Positions 1 to 8,015 of a stretch of DNA of 23,737 nucleotides are shown in pieces (within the stretch, counting starts at the first letter, position 1; each line of letters starts with the position of its first letter). Position numbers and translations under genes: made by a program. The stretch spans positions 1-23,737 of the IMG/VR virus record IMGVR_UViG_3300024999_000400; one strand, given 5' to 3'. The notes under the pieces were generated by a model. That model was given only the letters and a program-made list of their open reading frames with translations. It ran no database searches and was not told where the DNA came from. Source of the stretch: a virus.

Positions 1-209
1 CTCTTAGATTGAAGATAGTCAAAACCTGGAAGTTCAACTCCATCAATATATTTTGGAAAATCAAATTCTATTTCACTTTGAGCATTAAATCTTAGTATTG
101 GTTTAACGTTATAAGCAGATTCCAAAGAATAAAGTTGTTCCTCATCTGGATTACATAAAACAATTGATGGACGTTCAGACTGATTATAAATATCAAATAA
201 TACCTGCAT
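1..209 (-). CDS. Tail tip / baseplate protein, N-terminal part only
   Basis: The gene begins at the ATG complementary to 207-209 and is open to the left edge, so only about 69 residues are visible. An AGGAGG ribosome binding site lies five bases upstream and overlaps the end of the preceding distal tail gene, so the two are translated as a unit. The visible part reads MQVLFDIYNQSERPSIV and continues with a short beta-rich stretch (RFNAQSEIEFDFPKYIDG). That pattern is common at the start of siphovirus tail-tip or Tal-like proteins encoded just after Dit. The assignment rests mainly on position (tape measure, Dit, then this gene) and on the N-terminal style. The catalytic or receptor-binding part, if any, is outside the window. 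Confidence 0.6.
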   Translation of the reverse strand, partial: MQVLFDIYNQSERPSIVLCNPDEEQLYSLESAYNVKPILRFNAQSEIEFDFPKYIDGVELPGFDYLQSK

Positions 210-210
210 A

Positions 211-1002
211 CTATCCTCCTAAACGTCTGATAAATTGATATGTAATGTTTAATTGTGTTATATCACCTGTAAGTTCAAGATTGTTCACCCCATCTTTCAA
301 TCTCATAAAATTTTTATTAAAATTAGACAGTCTTCGATATCCTAAATTTGATTCAATAATTCCTAAGTCAGAATTTACAGTTATTACTTCATATGGAGAT
401 AAACTTGTAAATTCAAATTCTCTATCAGAATCGCTCGAATTAACAATAGAAATATCGCCACCAGAAGCATTTATTGTAAAAGAAATGTTAGGCTTATTGT
501 ATCCCTCATAATGTGAATTATTATAAAAAACAATAGAACTCCCCGAAGGAGCACTTGTATAATTATATGTTAGTGTTCTAGGATATGTTCTAACCCATTG
601 AGAATCACAAATACATGTTCCAGAAAATCCTCTTATTAAATTTCCAGATTTTATAATCTGTGGATTTGTAAAAATTGCTCTAAAATAAATTCCTTCCATA
701 TCTGGTTGAGCTATTGCTAAATCTTTATAGTTCAATGCCCCAAATAACCATTTTTGAATATAACTTGCATCTAAAGCAGTTATTTCATCTGGAGAAAAAA
801 AAGTTACAGGAAAAGATAAACTGGAACTATATTTTACGCCATAAAAATATGGAACAGGTTTTCTAAAAATAAAATCTTGAATTATTTCTACAGTTCCACT
901 TCCGTTTGAACTTATTGTTCCAACGTCACTTGATGCAATCTGAAGATTGTAAGATTCACTTACTTCTCCACCATACACAAAATTTTTTGCATAAAAACCC
1001 AT
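211..1002 (-). CDS. Distal tail protein (Dit-like)
   Basis: This 263-residue protein is encoded immediately after the tape measure gene, which is the standard place for Dit. Dit forms the hexameric ring at the tail end that links the tail tube to the tip complex. In the sequence, an N-terminal beta domain opens with MGFYAKNFVYGG. A central segment, W85LFGALNYKDLAIAQPDMEG, resembles the 'WL.....YKDL' signature of SPP1 gp19.1-like proteins. It is followed by 'YFRAIFTNPQIIKSG' and then 'FSGTCICDSQW'. A galectin-like C-terminal half is plausible but cannot be proven by eye. The start follows AAAGGAGGAAAACGAGT. The stop TAG overlaps the ribosome binding site of the next gene. I am fairly confident of the family and less so of the exact fold boundaries. 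Confidence 0.8.
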   Translation of the reverse strand: MGFYAKNFVYGGEVSESYNLQIASSDVGTISSNGSGTVEIIQDFIFRKPVPYFYGVKYSSSLSFPVTFFSPDEITALDASYIQKWLFGALNYKDLAIAQPDMEGIYFRAIFTNPQIIKSGNLIRGFSGTCICDSQWVRTYPRTLTYNYTSAPSGSSIVFYNNSHYEGYNKPNISFTINASGGDISIVNSSDSDREFEFTSLSPYEVITVNSDLGIIESNLGYRRLSNFNKNFMRLKDGVNNLELTGDITQLNITYQFIRRLGG

Positions 1003-1028
1003 ACTCGTTTTCCTCCTTTCTTAATTAT

Positions 1029-1051
1029 TAGGGGAGATTTTCTCTCCCCTA
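1029..1051 (-). other. Perfect intergenic hairpin between tape measure and distal tail genes
   Basis: A nine-base perfect inverted repeat, TAGGGGAGA (1029-1037) and TCTCCCCTA (1043-1051), has a five-base loop. On the coding (minus) strand it is preceded by an A-run and followed by AATAATTAAG, so there is no U-tract and it is not a standard terminator for these genes. On the plus strand a run of six T follows, so it could stop antisense transcription. It may act as an RNA stability or processing element. Confidence 0.6.
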
Positions 1052-1063
1052 TTTTTTAAACCA

Positions 1064-4000
1064 TTAACCATAAATTGATGCGACATCTCTCACGCTTCCT
1101 TGTCTAACAAGAGTAGAATTGATTTCTTTTATAACATCTCTAGCAATGTCTTTTATTTTTGGAATTGTTTTTTCAATTACATCACCTTGAATCGTAATTA
1201 AACTTTCAATATTTAAACCTCCAGAACCTTGAGCTTTATTAATAATGTTGGCAACACGAGGAATCATTTTTAAGGTTTTCAATATATCATTGTTGTTCAT
1301 TACCTCTTCACCAACAAGAAGTTTAGAAAGAATCTCACCTGGTAATGTTCTAACTCCACCTACTGCACCAGAAGATAAACCACTATGGTGAGTAGGAAGT
1401 GTTTCTGTAGATACAACTGGTGAAACTCCACCATATAATGCATCTGCTAAATTTCCGTATTTTAATAATGCATCATACGCTTCATTCCATGCTTCGACAA
1501 CATCTGTTACAATTCCAGATCCATATTCAGAATTCCAATCTATTAATGATTGATATAAATCAGGAGCTTGTTCCCCAATTCTATCTAACGCATCTTGAGC
1601 AATCTGACCAGTTTTATCCAAGTATTCATCAATAGCAGAAACAGCCTCTTCAATTATTGCAATTTGAGAATCGATATTTTCTTTATATAGCTCATATTCT
1701 TGATCTAGTGCTTCTTCCTGCAAATCATAAGATCTATCTCGTTGAGTTTGTTCTAAATCTTTTTTAGCATCTGCTAATTCTTCAGCGAGTTCTAACTGTC
1801 TTGCTTTAGACTCAGCCGAAGTATCAAGTGCCAAAATTGCCATTTCAGATTGAATCTGAGCAATGGTTTTAGTTTTATCTTCAAGTTCTTCTTGATATTC
1901 TACAGATTCTTGTTCTGCTCTTAAGATTTCTTTTTTGGCATCTATAATTTCTTCATAAGCGTCAAGTTGTGCTTCTAATCCGTCTATTTGATCTTTTAAA
2001 GCATCTTTTCTTGCGTTTTGCTCCGCTTTAATTAAACTAATGACTAGATTATGAAGATCTTTAAGTGTTTTTATTTCTTCTTTTGCGACAGCAGAAGATC
2101 CACCGCCGCCACCGCCGCCTCCAGCACCACCGCCTGAATATCCAGGAAAAGCAGATCGAGTTGGAACATTTGTAGGAGGTGGATTGAAAGGCAAATTTGA
2201 AGGTGCGTTATTTTGCAATCCCCACAATGGATCATCTTCATCCAAAATTCCAGGAGATACAACATTTCCCGTAATGGTATTAACCCAAAAATTTATATAA
2301 TAATCACCACTAATAGCACTTGCAGCATTTCCAATATTCGTAATATTGGCAATAGCAATTTGAGCAGATTCATATGATCCATTTGCTAAATCAATCATGG
2401 CTTGATCCATTGAACCCAATACTCTTACAGTTTCAGATCCCATGAATCCCCAAGCTGTCATCATATCGGCAGCCATAGTATAGGCTACATTTTTAGCTTC
2501 ATTGCCTAAAGTAGATAATTGTACTCTTTGAATAAATGTGCTAATAATAGACGCTTTAAGAGATGTTTCATAAGCTTGAGCGGTTTTTAAAATATCTTGT
2601 TCAACATTATATAATTCATATTGTAAATCGCCCAATTGAGTTAATTGTTCGTCTGATAATGTTGGTTGTTCTGAAAGTAATCGTATTTCTTCTCTTAATT
2701 CTGCCGCTTGAATTCCTGCTTTTTCTTGTTTTTCGTGATAAGAATCAAATGCTTTTCCAAATGAATCATCTAGTATAAATTGCAGATCATCAAATGCTTG
2801 AGATAATTCTTCTGTGCTATCAAAGATTTGACCATGAGCACGTCTCCAAGCTGTTACCCAAGTATCTAATTCTGCTTTTGTAGCATTAAATAAACCGAGT
2901 TCAGCATCAGTAAGAACACCAAAATCATCCGCTGTTTTTATAATCGCTTGTTGAGTCAATCCCATACTTTTAATGAATCTTCCATTTTCATCAATTGTAT
3001 ATCCAGCTAATTTAGCTGCTTTTTCTACTGCCTCAGTATAATCATTATAGTTAGAAGTAGTATCTTTTAAGGTTACAATTACTTCTTTCAATCCCTGATC
3101 AAGTATCTTTTGTTTATCTACAAAAAGGGCGGCAATCCATCCTCCTCTTTCATGAGCTTCATTGACAGAATCAACCATCTTTTTGTATTCGTTCATTACT
3201 TGTTCGGTGGTCTTAATTTCTTCTCCCAAATTCTTAAAAGCATTAGACCAGGCATTAGTTGTATTTTCTAATCCCAAATCTTGATTTTTTTTAACTGTTT
3301 GTTGATATGTTATAATTACAGCAGTTAAAGCGATAATGGTTAATTGAACAGCCATAAGGGGAGTTAAGGTGCTTGCAACCGAAGTTTTAAAACTTGACCA
3401 AGCTAATTTAAGACCAATTACAGAAAAAGAAACATTTCCTATTGCAGTTACCAGGCTTCCCATTGTGGTTACTAGGCTTCCCATAGAAGTTATAAGATTA
3501 AGAATGATTTTAGATCCTAAAACTCCAATTAAACCAATAAGAGATTCTATAATGGGAATTAATCCACCCATTTTGTCAATAGCTTCAGCGGCAGAAATTC
3601 CTAAGTCTAAAAAGAATTTAATGACATCATCATCGATTGCTTTTTGCCATAGATTTTCCATTGATGCTTTTAATGTATTTGCTTTTCCCTCTATGGAATC
3701 CATGTAAATTTTATATCGTTCTGTAGCCAATCCAACAGAATGAAGTTGAATAGCCTGAGCATCTAAAACGTCATTGTAGTTTTCCATCAATACTAAGAAA
3801 TTTTCACGTTGCCTTACACCAGCAATAGCATTTGCAACTGCGCTTTGTTCTATTTCATTCATGATTGACCATTTTTCAGCAATTTCATCCATTACATCGC
3901 CCATAGGACGAAATGAAGTAGCAGTATCTCTTAGTTTAATATTAACTAAACTTAATGCTTTTTCAACATCGTTGATATTTGTTGTATCATCTTCAAACAT

Positions 4001-4177
4001 TTTTCCAAGTTTGATGTTTTCGAGTCTGGCGAACATTGTCTTAAGACTTTGTCCTATACTTTCCGCACTTCTACGGGTCACACTCGATATCGTAGTTATA
4101 TAGCTTGTTAGTTCATCAAAACTAACTCCTGCCTGTTGAGCAGAAGCAGCAGAATATTGTAGTGCTGTGGCAATTTC
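1064..4177 (-). CDS. Tape measure protein, exon 2 (residues 276-1312 of the spliced product)
   Basis: This is the larger part of the tail tape measure protein, which sets tail length, fills the tail lumen and takes part in DNA ejection. The exon opens EIATALQYSAASAQQAG, the continuation of the conserved TP901-type tape measure N-terminal domain broken off in exon 1. A strongly hydrophobic block follows at about exon residues 200-300, with IPIIESLIGLIGVLG and LTIIALTAVIITY. An alanine/glutamate-rich middle comes next, then a poly-glycine hinge at about 680-694, and then a long charged coiled coil to about 850. The C-terminus ends SVRDVASIYG. The TTG at 4180 that could serve as a start has no ribosome binding site and straddles the splice site, so this is an exon and not a separate gene. 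The Dit gene follows 61 bases downstream. Confidence 0.9.
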   Translation of the reverse strand, partial: EIATALQYSAASAQQAGVSFDELTSYITTISSVTRRSAESIGQSLKTMFARLENIKLGKMFEDDTTNINDVEKALSLVNIKLRDTATSFRPMGDVMDEIAEKWSIMNEIEQSAVANAIAGVRQRENFLVLMENYNDVLDAQAIQLHSVGLATERYKIYMDSIEGKANTLKASMENLWQKAIDDDVIKFFLDLGISAAEAIDKMGGLIPIIESLIGLIGVLGSKIILNLITSMGSLVTTMGSLVTAIGNVSFSVIGLKLAWSSFKTSVASTLTPLMAVQLTIIALTAVIITYQQTVKKNQDLGLENTTNAWSNAFKNLGEEIKTTEQVMNEYKKMVDSVNEAHERGGWIAALFVDKQKILDQGLKEVIVTLKDTTSNYNDYTEAVEKAAKLAGYTIDENGRFIKSMGLTQQAIIKTADDFGVLTDAELGLFNATKAELDTWVTAWRRAHGQIFDSTEELSQAFDDLQFILDDSFGKAFDSYHEKQEKAGIQAAELREEIRLLSEQPTLSDEQLTQLGDLQYELYNVEQDILKTAQAYETSLKASIISTFIQRVQLSTLGNEAKNVAYTMAADMMTAWGFMGSETVRVLGSMDQAMIDLANGSYESAQIAIANITNIGNAASAISGDYYINFWVNTITGNVVSPGILDEDDPLWGLQNNAPSNLPFNPPPTNVPTRSAFPGYSGGGAGGGGGGGGSSAVAKEEIKTLKDLHNLVISLIKAEQNARKDALKDQIDGLEAQLDAYEEIIDAKKEILRAEQESVEYQEELEDKTKTIAQIQSEMAILALDTSAESKARQLELAEELADAKKDLEQTQRDRSYDLQEEALDQEYELYKENIDSQIAIIEEAVSAIDEYLDKTGQIAQDALDRIGEQAPDLYQSLIDWNSEYGSGIVTDVVEAWNEAYDALLKYGNLADALYGGVSPVVSTETLPTHHSGLSSGAVGGVRTLPGEILSKLLVGEEVMNNNDILKTLKMIPRVANIINKAQGSGGLNIESLITIQGDVIEKTIPKIKDIARDVIKEINSTLVRQGSVRDVASIYG

Positions 4178-4361
4178 CAATCTGTTACTAAGGCAACCAC
4201 TTACCTTTGTGACTATTTAATAAATAAATAGCGATCAGGAATTTCTTCCTAATTCTGCAATTTTATTTTTTCGCATTATTTTTGCAGTTCAGACTATATA
4301 TTCATCCTAAAAATAGGAGGATAACTTCAGTATCTATATTACTATAAATACCCTGTAGTCG

Positions 4362-5522
4362 TTACGGATTCTTATTTATTTTTAAAAATTTTTTGGACAA
4401 AATTTTTAAATCTTTTGGGAATATTGAAATCATTTCAACATTATCATTTTTACATATTTTTATTTTTTCTTTTGTTTTTTTATTGTATTTCTCATCATTT
4501 ATCATTCCAAAATATTCAACAACAATATTTTCATTTACTAACCAATCCATAACATATCTAACCGATTTATTTTTTATTATTTTTGAATAAGGACATTCTT
4601 TTATATATCGAATATTATTATCTATAAAATAATCTGTTATAATTTGTTCTTGAATAGAATAGCAAAAATCATGATTTTTAGAGTAACACTGTGTCCCATA
4701 TCTTCCGATGTTAGGAATTAATCCTGCTTTTTCACAAGCATTTGTAAAACTTCCAAATCTGTCGAAGTATATATCAACAGCAGGAAGACTTATATTATTA
4801 GAAATTTCATTAATGTTAGGACATCTCCCAAGTTCTTTTGACATTTCTATAAGTTCATTTAATAATTTTTTATTAGAAAAATTATTGGGATCTTTTCTGC
4901 TTTTTATAAAACTCAAATTATTTCTTTTACAAAAAAGAATAATGTCAACAGATTTTCTTCCTAAATTTCTTGCTATTTCAACTGTTGTTAGTTTGTCATA
5001 ATTTTTTAAAATATATAACGATTCTTTTTCATTTATTATAGATGGATTTTTACGAAACTCACCAGAATTATTTATTCTTTGTAAGCCCATCAATCTTGCT
5101 TTTTTGGTAATTGTTTTCCTACCCCTATTTAATTTATTTTCCAATTCTTTTGTAGAAAAATTGTTATAATTATTAATTAAAAACAATTCTTCGTCTTCTG
5201 TCCACCAAAAATCATTTTTTACAGGAGAAATTTTATTTCTTTTCAATACATTTGATATTGTGCTTTCATCTCTGTTATATTTTTTAGATAGATCAACAAC
5301 AGATATGATTTTAGAATCAAATATTATTCTTTCAATTTCTTCTTTGGTAAAAGCAATACTTCCATTTTTTATAATTTTTTTTATTTTTAATTGATATGCT
5401 TTCTGAATCAAAGATTGTTTACTTCTTTTAAATTTTATTATCAGTTCAATCATTGGAGTTTCAGGATATAGTTCTATAAAATTTTCTGTTTCTTCTTTTG
5501 TCCAAAATTTTCTTTTTCCCAT
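4362..5522 (-). CDS. Intron-encoded homing endonuclease
   Basis: This 386-residue protein lies inside the intron, in the same direction as the host gene. Its stop codon overlaps the R segment of the ribozyme core. Four tandem helix-turn-helix/SANT-like repeats of about 50 residues start near residues 5 (FWTKEETENF), 58 (FTKEEIERI), 104 (WWTEDEELFL) and 162 (INEKESLYIL). A stretch at about 225-270 (ELGRCPN...FGSFTNACEKAGL) matches the homing-endonuclease-associated repeat style. The C-terminal domain has E292, D326 in YVMDW and E336 in VVEYFGM, followed by lysines and IFPKDL. It resembles a PD-(D/E)XK or Vsr/EDxHD-type nuclease, although the H of EDxHD is not evident. No LAGLIDADG, GIY-YIG or canonical HNH motif is visible. 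The start follows GAGGAAAG. It probably cuts intronless tape measure alleles at the insertion site. Confidence 0.85.
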   Translation of the reverse strand: MGKRKFWTKEETENFIELYPETPMIELIIKFKRSKQSLIQKAYQLKIKKIIKNGSIAFTKEEIERIIFDSKIISVVDLSKKYNRDESTISNVLKRNKISPVKNDFWWTEDEELFLINNYNNFSTKELENKLNRGRKTITKKARLMGLQRINNSGEFRKNPSIINEKESLYILKNYDKLTTVEIARNLGRKSVDIILFCKRNNLSFIKSRKDPNNFSNKKLLNELIEMSKELGRCPNINEISNNISLPAVDIYFDRFGSFTNACEKAGLIPNIGRYGTQCYSKNHDFCYSIQEQIITDYFIDNNIRYIKECPYSKIIKNKSVRYVMDWLVNENIVVEYFGMINDEKYNKKTKEKIKICKNDNVEMISIFPKDLKILSKKFLKINKNP

Positions 5523-5570
5523 TATAAATAAGTCTTTCCTCGGTCTTAACTTTGCGATAAGTCTTTAACC

Positions 5571-5621
5571 GATATAGTTATCTTCTAATAATTATACCAT
5601 AAAATACATGATATAGTTATC
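5571..5621 (-). repeat. 12-bp direct repeat in the 5' part of the intron
   Basis: The 12-mer GATAACTATATC (minus strand) occurs at 5610-5621 and again at 5571-5582, 39 bases apart, between the splice site and the homing endonuclease start. It may contribute to alternative pairings in the P2-P4 region or be a relic of a duplication. No function can be assigned. Confidence 0.5.
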
Positions 5622-5655
5622 CATATATTACTATATGTTCTGGCAATTTTTCTCT

Positions 5656-6480
5656 ACCAGCAGACGTAGCATATTGGTTGTCTAAATCGATTATTTTATC
5701 AACAACCAGGCTTGCATCTTCAGCCTCTAATTTAAAACCATTCAAAGTAGATGTTAATTTTTCAGTTGCATCAGCAGCCTCTAAATTACCAAGTTTACTT
5801 AACATTAAAGTTGATCTCATTAGTTCAGAAGTTTCTTCAATTGTCTTACCTTGCCTGAACCACTCCAAGCTTCCCTGTGCCACCTGAATTGTGGTTGCAC
5901 CCATTTCTTTTGCAAGCCTATTATATTCAACCGCTAATCTGTCAACTTCATCAGCCGTCATTCCCGTAACAATTTGAACATTTGTTAACTCTTTGTTCAA
6001 ATCTTTAATATATTGTATTCCTTCTTCTATTTTTCGAAGACTTCCATAAATAGCTTGTGTTGCAAGAAACCATATTGCAACTTTTTTAATAGCGACTTCA
6101 AGCATGGATGTAAATCCATAACCATCTTTAGTCGTATTTTTCATAGAAGCACCGACTTTAGTAACAGAAGTTCTTAAGTCATCAAAACTTCCCCTTACGT
6201 CTTGAACAGAAGCGCCACCCCTTTGAGAAAAACTAGAAATGTTATCTTGAAGAACCTTTAATGACGCTTGAACTTCTGCGTTATTAAAAATATCTGGAGA
6301 TTTGAATTGCATTCTTGCAATTTGATTATTCCACTGTTTAACATAGGAATCAATATCCTTTTGCCCCATGTTAATGCTCGTTGTTATTTTAATATTCTTA
6401 GTTTTCCTATCTAATTTTTGTTGAAGACCTGTAACATCAGGTTCAATGCCAACTATAATATTATAACCACCATTAGCCAT
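5656..6480 (-). CDS. Tape measure protein, exon 1 (residues 1-275)
   Basis: This exon carries the N-terminal domain of the tape measure protein. I place the start at the ATG at 6480 (MANGGYNIIVG) because GAAAGGAGGG lies just upstream. An upstream in-frame ATG at 6498 would have to encode that binding site as protein. The exon holds a short beta-like opening (IIVGIEPDVTGLQQKL), a helical linker, a hydrophobic AIWFLATQAIYGSL segment and the family signature 'DLNKELTNVQIVTGMTADEV'. It ends in LDNQYATSAG at the splice site. Joined to exon 2 it reads ATSAG-EIATALQ, which restores the conserved motif, and gives 1312 residues in all. Using the usual rule of about 0.15 nm per residue, the tail would be near 0.2 micrometre; this is inference. 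The gene follows the tyrosine recombinase with a 38-base gap that includes a small CCTCT/AGAGG hairpin. Confidence 0.9.
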
Positions 6481-6518
6481 TAATAACCCTCCTTTCAACC
6501 TCTAGAAAAGAGGCAATT

Positions 6519-7514
6519 TCATAAACCAAACATTTTATCTATAATTTCGTCTGTATGATCTTTTGAATAATCTAAAGTAGTTTTTGGATCGGAATGATGA
6601 AGATAGACTTGAACTTGTTCCAAACTAAATTTTTTAGGAATTCCATCTTTATCTAAAATTCTTTTATCTTCTCCTTGTAATAGACATTCGCATCTGGAAT
6701 GTCTATAACTATGGGGAAAAATATTCATTTGCTTTCCTTCAATTTCACTCAAAATTTCTCTTATTTTTAAAACCCAATCATAAATCATTTCATAAGAGGC
6801 TTCTCTTTTTTTATCACCACTACCAACAATCCATAAAGATTCAACATTATCTTCTCCACGTTTATCCAACCAAAGTCTTATTAATTCTTTGGTATCGTCT
6901 AGGTAAATTAATGGAAATATTTTTCCTCTTTTTCCTATGACTATATTAGTCTTATTACTATTCAAAAGATTGTATTTTTTTATTTGAGCAATTTCATTTC
7001 TTCTTGCTCCACTATCAAACATCATCATATGAAGTAAGGCAAGTTGAATTTCCCCCATTTCCAATAACTTTTCTTTTACCCTTATGATTTGATCAAAAGT
7101 CATAAAAAAAGAATCTTCATCTGTTCTAACAGGCTCTTTAGGTAATCCTTTTATTTTCTGAGCCTGGTTAATATCATATTCATATTCATCAGAATCCTCA
7201 ATATAAGAAAGCATACTTCTACAACAACTCATTACTCTATTTACTCTAGCATTTGACATTTTTAAATCATCACTTAACCAAATACTAAGTTTTCTAAAAT
7301 CTCTTTTTCCCAGTTCTAATAAATTTCTATTTCCGCAAAATCTTTTTACAAAAATATTGATTATTCTGAGATCATTTTCATATTGTTTTATGGTACTTGC
7401 TTTCATTTTTCGTTGCTGATATTCTTCTAAAAAATCTTGAACAATATCTTTGTTTTCTATATTTATGTGGGAATATTCTTCATCTGTGTATATTCTATTA
7501 TATACTCTACTCAC
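6519..7514 (-). CDS. Tyrosine recombinase (phage integrase / XerC-D family)
   Basis: This 331-residue DNA strand-exchange enzyme has an N-terminal SAM-like core-binding domain (about residues 20-108) and a C-terminal catalytic domain. The full active site is visible: R171 in GARRNEI, K198 in the beta-hairpin GKRGKIF, H268-x-x-R271 in PHSYR, H307 in YLHHSDPKTT and the nucleophile Y316 in LDYS. The usual GH of box II is HH here. The start is a GTG at 7514, preceded by AAGGAGGGAAT; the overlapping ATG there runs straight into TGA. It starts nine bases after the RuvC-like gene and ends 38 bases before the tape measure start, so it is embedded in the late tail operon. It could be an integrase, a dimer resolvase or a recombinase acting before packaging. 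No adjacent attachment site or excisionase gene is visible. Confidence 0.93.
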   Translation of the reverse strand: MSRVYNRIYTDEEYSHINIENKDIVQDFLEEYQQRKMKASTIKQYENDLRIINIFVKRFCGNRNLLELGKRDFRKLSIWLSDDLKMSNARVNRVMSCCRSMLSYIEDSDEYEYDINQAQKIKGLPKEPVRTDEDSFFMTFDQIIRVKEKLLEMGEIQLALLHMMMFDSGARRNEIAQIKKYNLLNSNKTNIVIGKRGKIFPLIYLDDTKELIRLWLDKRGEDNVESLWIVGSGDKKREASYEMIYDWVLKIREILSEIEGKQMNIFPHSYRHSRCECLLQGEDKRILDKDGIPKKFSLEQVQVYLHHSDPKTTLDYSKDHTDEIIDKMFGL

Positions 7515-7523
7515 ATTCCCTCC

Positions 7524-7979
7524 TTATAAAATTCCTTGCTGTTTAAAATAGGTTAATCCAACAGCCAAAGAATCAGATTCATCATCATTATTAATTACTA
7601 TATCTTTCCATTGCTTTAAAACTGATTTTCTTACCTGATCTTTATCAGCTTTTCCACTTCCTGTAACTGTTTTCTTTACCGTAGTTGCAGGAATATAAAC
7701 TTGTTCAGACCTCCACAATAAACAATTTATAACACCAGTTGCTCTATAAATTTGTTGTGTAACTGAATTAAATTTTGTAAAACCACGTTCTAATACTACT
7801 AATTCAAATTCATATCTTTTTTTTAAAGCAATGAAAAAATCTGCTATTTTCTTTAATCTAACCTGCGTAGAATCTTTGGCAGAAGTGGGAACACTAAACA
7901 CTTCAATTACATTTCCTTCTCTGTCAAATACAGATCCACCAGTATTCACCAATGATACATCTAATGCCAAAATATACAT
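7524..7979 (-). CDS. RuvC-like Holliday junction resolvase
   Basis: This 151-residue RNase H-fold nuclease is predicted to cut four-way DNA junctions. The acidic catalytic residues are visible at family positions: D7 in MYILALDVSLVNTG, E64 in LVVLERGF, and D133 with D136 in NDDESDSLAVG. The loop VKKTVTGSGKADKDQV (residues 101-116) is the typical RuvC 'K..vtG.G.A.K..V' segment. The length fits compact phage RuvC proteins. It is the first gene after the terminator at 8078-8110 and is followed at once by the tyrosine recombinase. The likely role is resolving branched replicative DNA before packaging. The start at 7979 follows GGGAGTATAAAAA. Confidence 0.9.
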   Translation of the reverse strand: MYILALDVSLVNTGGSVFDREGNVIEVFSVPTSAKDSTQVRLKKIADFFIALKKRYEFELVVLERGFTKFNSVTQQIYRATGVINCLLWRSEQVYIPATTVKKTVTGSGKADKDQVRKSVLKQWKDIVINNDDESDSLAVGLTYFKQQGIL

Positions 7980-8015
7980 TTTTTATACTCCCATATATGC
8001 CGATATATATCACAC

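Larger units (their letters stand above)
4178..5655 (-). ncRNA. Group I self-splicing intron interrupting the tape measure gene
   Basis: The insertion of 1478 nt separates exon 1, ending ...GCT GGT, from exon 2, starting GAA ATT GCC, exactly between codons. The 5' exon end CUGGU pairs with the internal guide GCCAG (5640-5644) to form P1, with the conserved U.G at the splice site. The intron ends in G (4178). A P2-like hairpin CATATA-GTAA-TATATG lies at 5622-5637. P7 is the perfect pair GACTA (4356-4360) with TAGTC (4292-4296). A P8-like hairpin sits at 4304-4322. Downstream are a P9-like pairing (4283-4287 with 4255-4259), a GAAA-tetraloop hairpin (4237-4250) and another hairpin (4213-4231). 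Without splicing, translation would stop 12 codons into the intron. I could not assign P3-P6 with confidence. A possible stem between R and S hints at subgroup IA, but this is tentative. Confidence 0.92.

Noticed and set aside
245-511. Plus-strand open frames across the window (for example at 245-511, 3369-3707, 10013-10474, 21900-22274)
   Set aside because: They lie opposite well-supported minus-strand genes, lack convincing ribosome binding sites and show translations typical of antisense shadow frames.
1029-1057. Terminator for the tape measure transcript
   Set aside because: The T-run is on the plus-strand side only; on the coding strand the hairpin is preceded by A and not followed by U.
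4178-4180. TTG as start of a separate large tape measure gene
   Set aside because: There is no ribosome binding site, the codon straddles the intron's 3' splice site, and the encoded protein begins in the middle of the conserved tape measure motif.
4178-5655. Intein or frameshift/pseudogene explanation for the split tape measure gene
   Set aside because: The insertion contains stops in the host frame and no intein splicing blocks, while group I pairing elements and clean exon joining are present.
6480-6498. Upstream ATG at 6498 as tape measure start
   Set aside because: It would translate the AAAGGAGGG binding site itself; the ATG at 6480 has ideal spacing.
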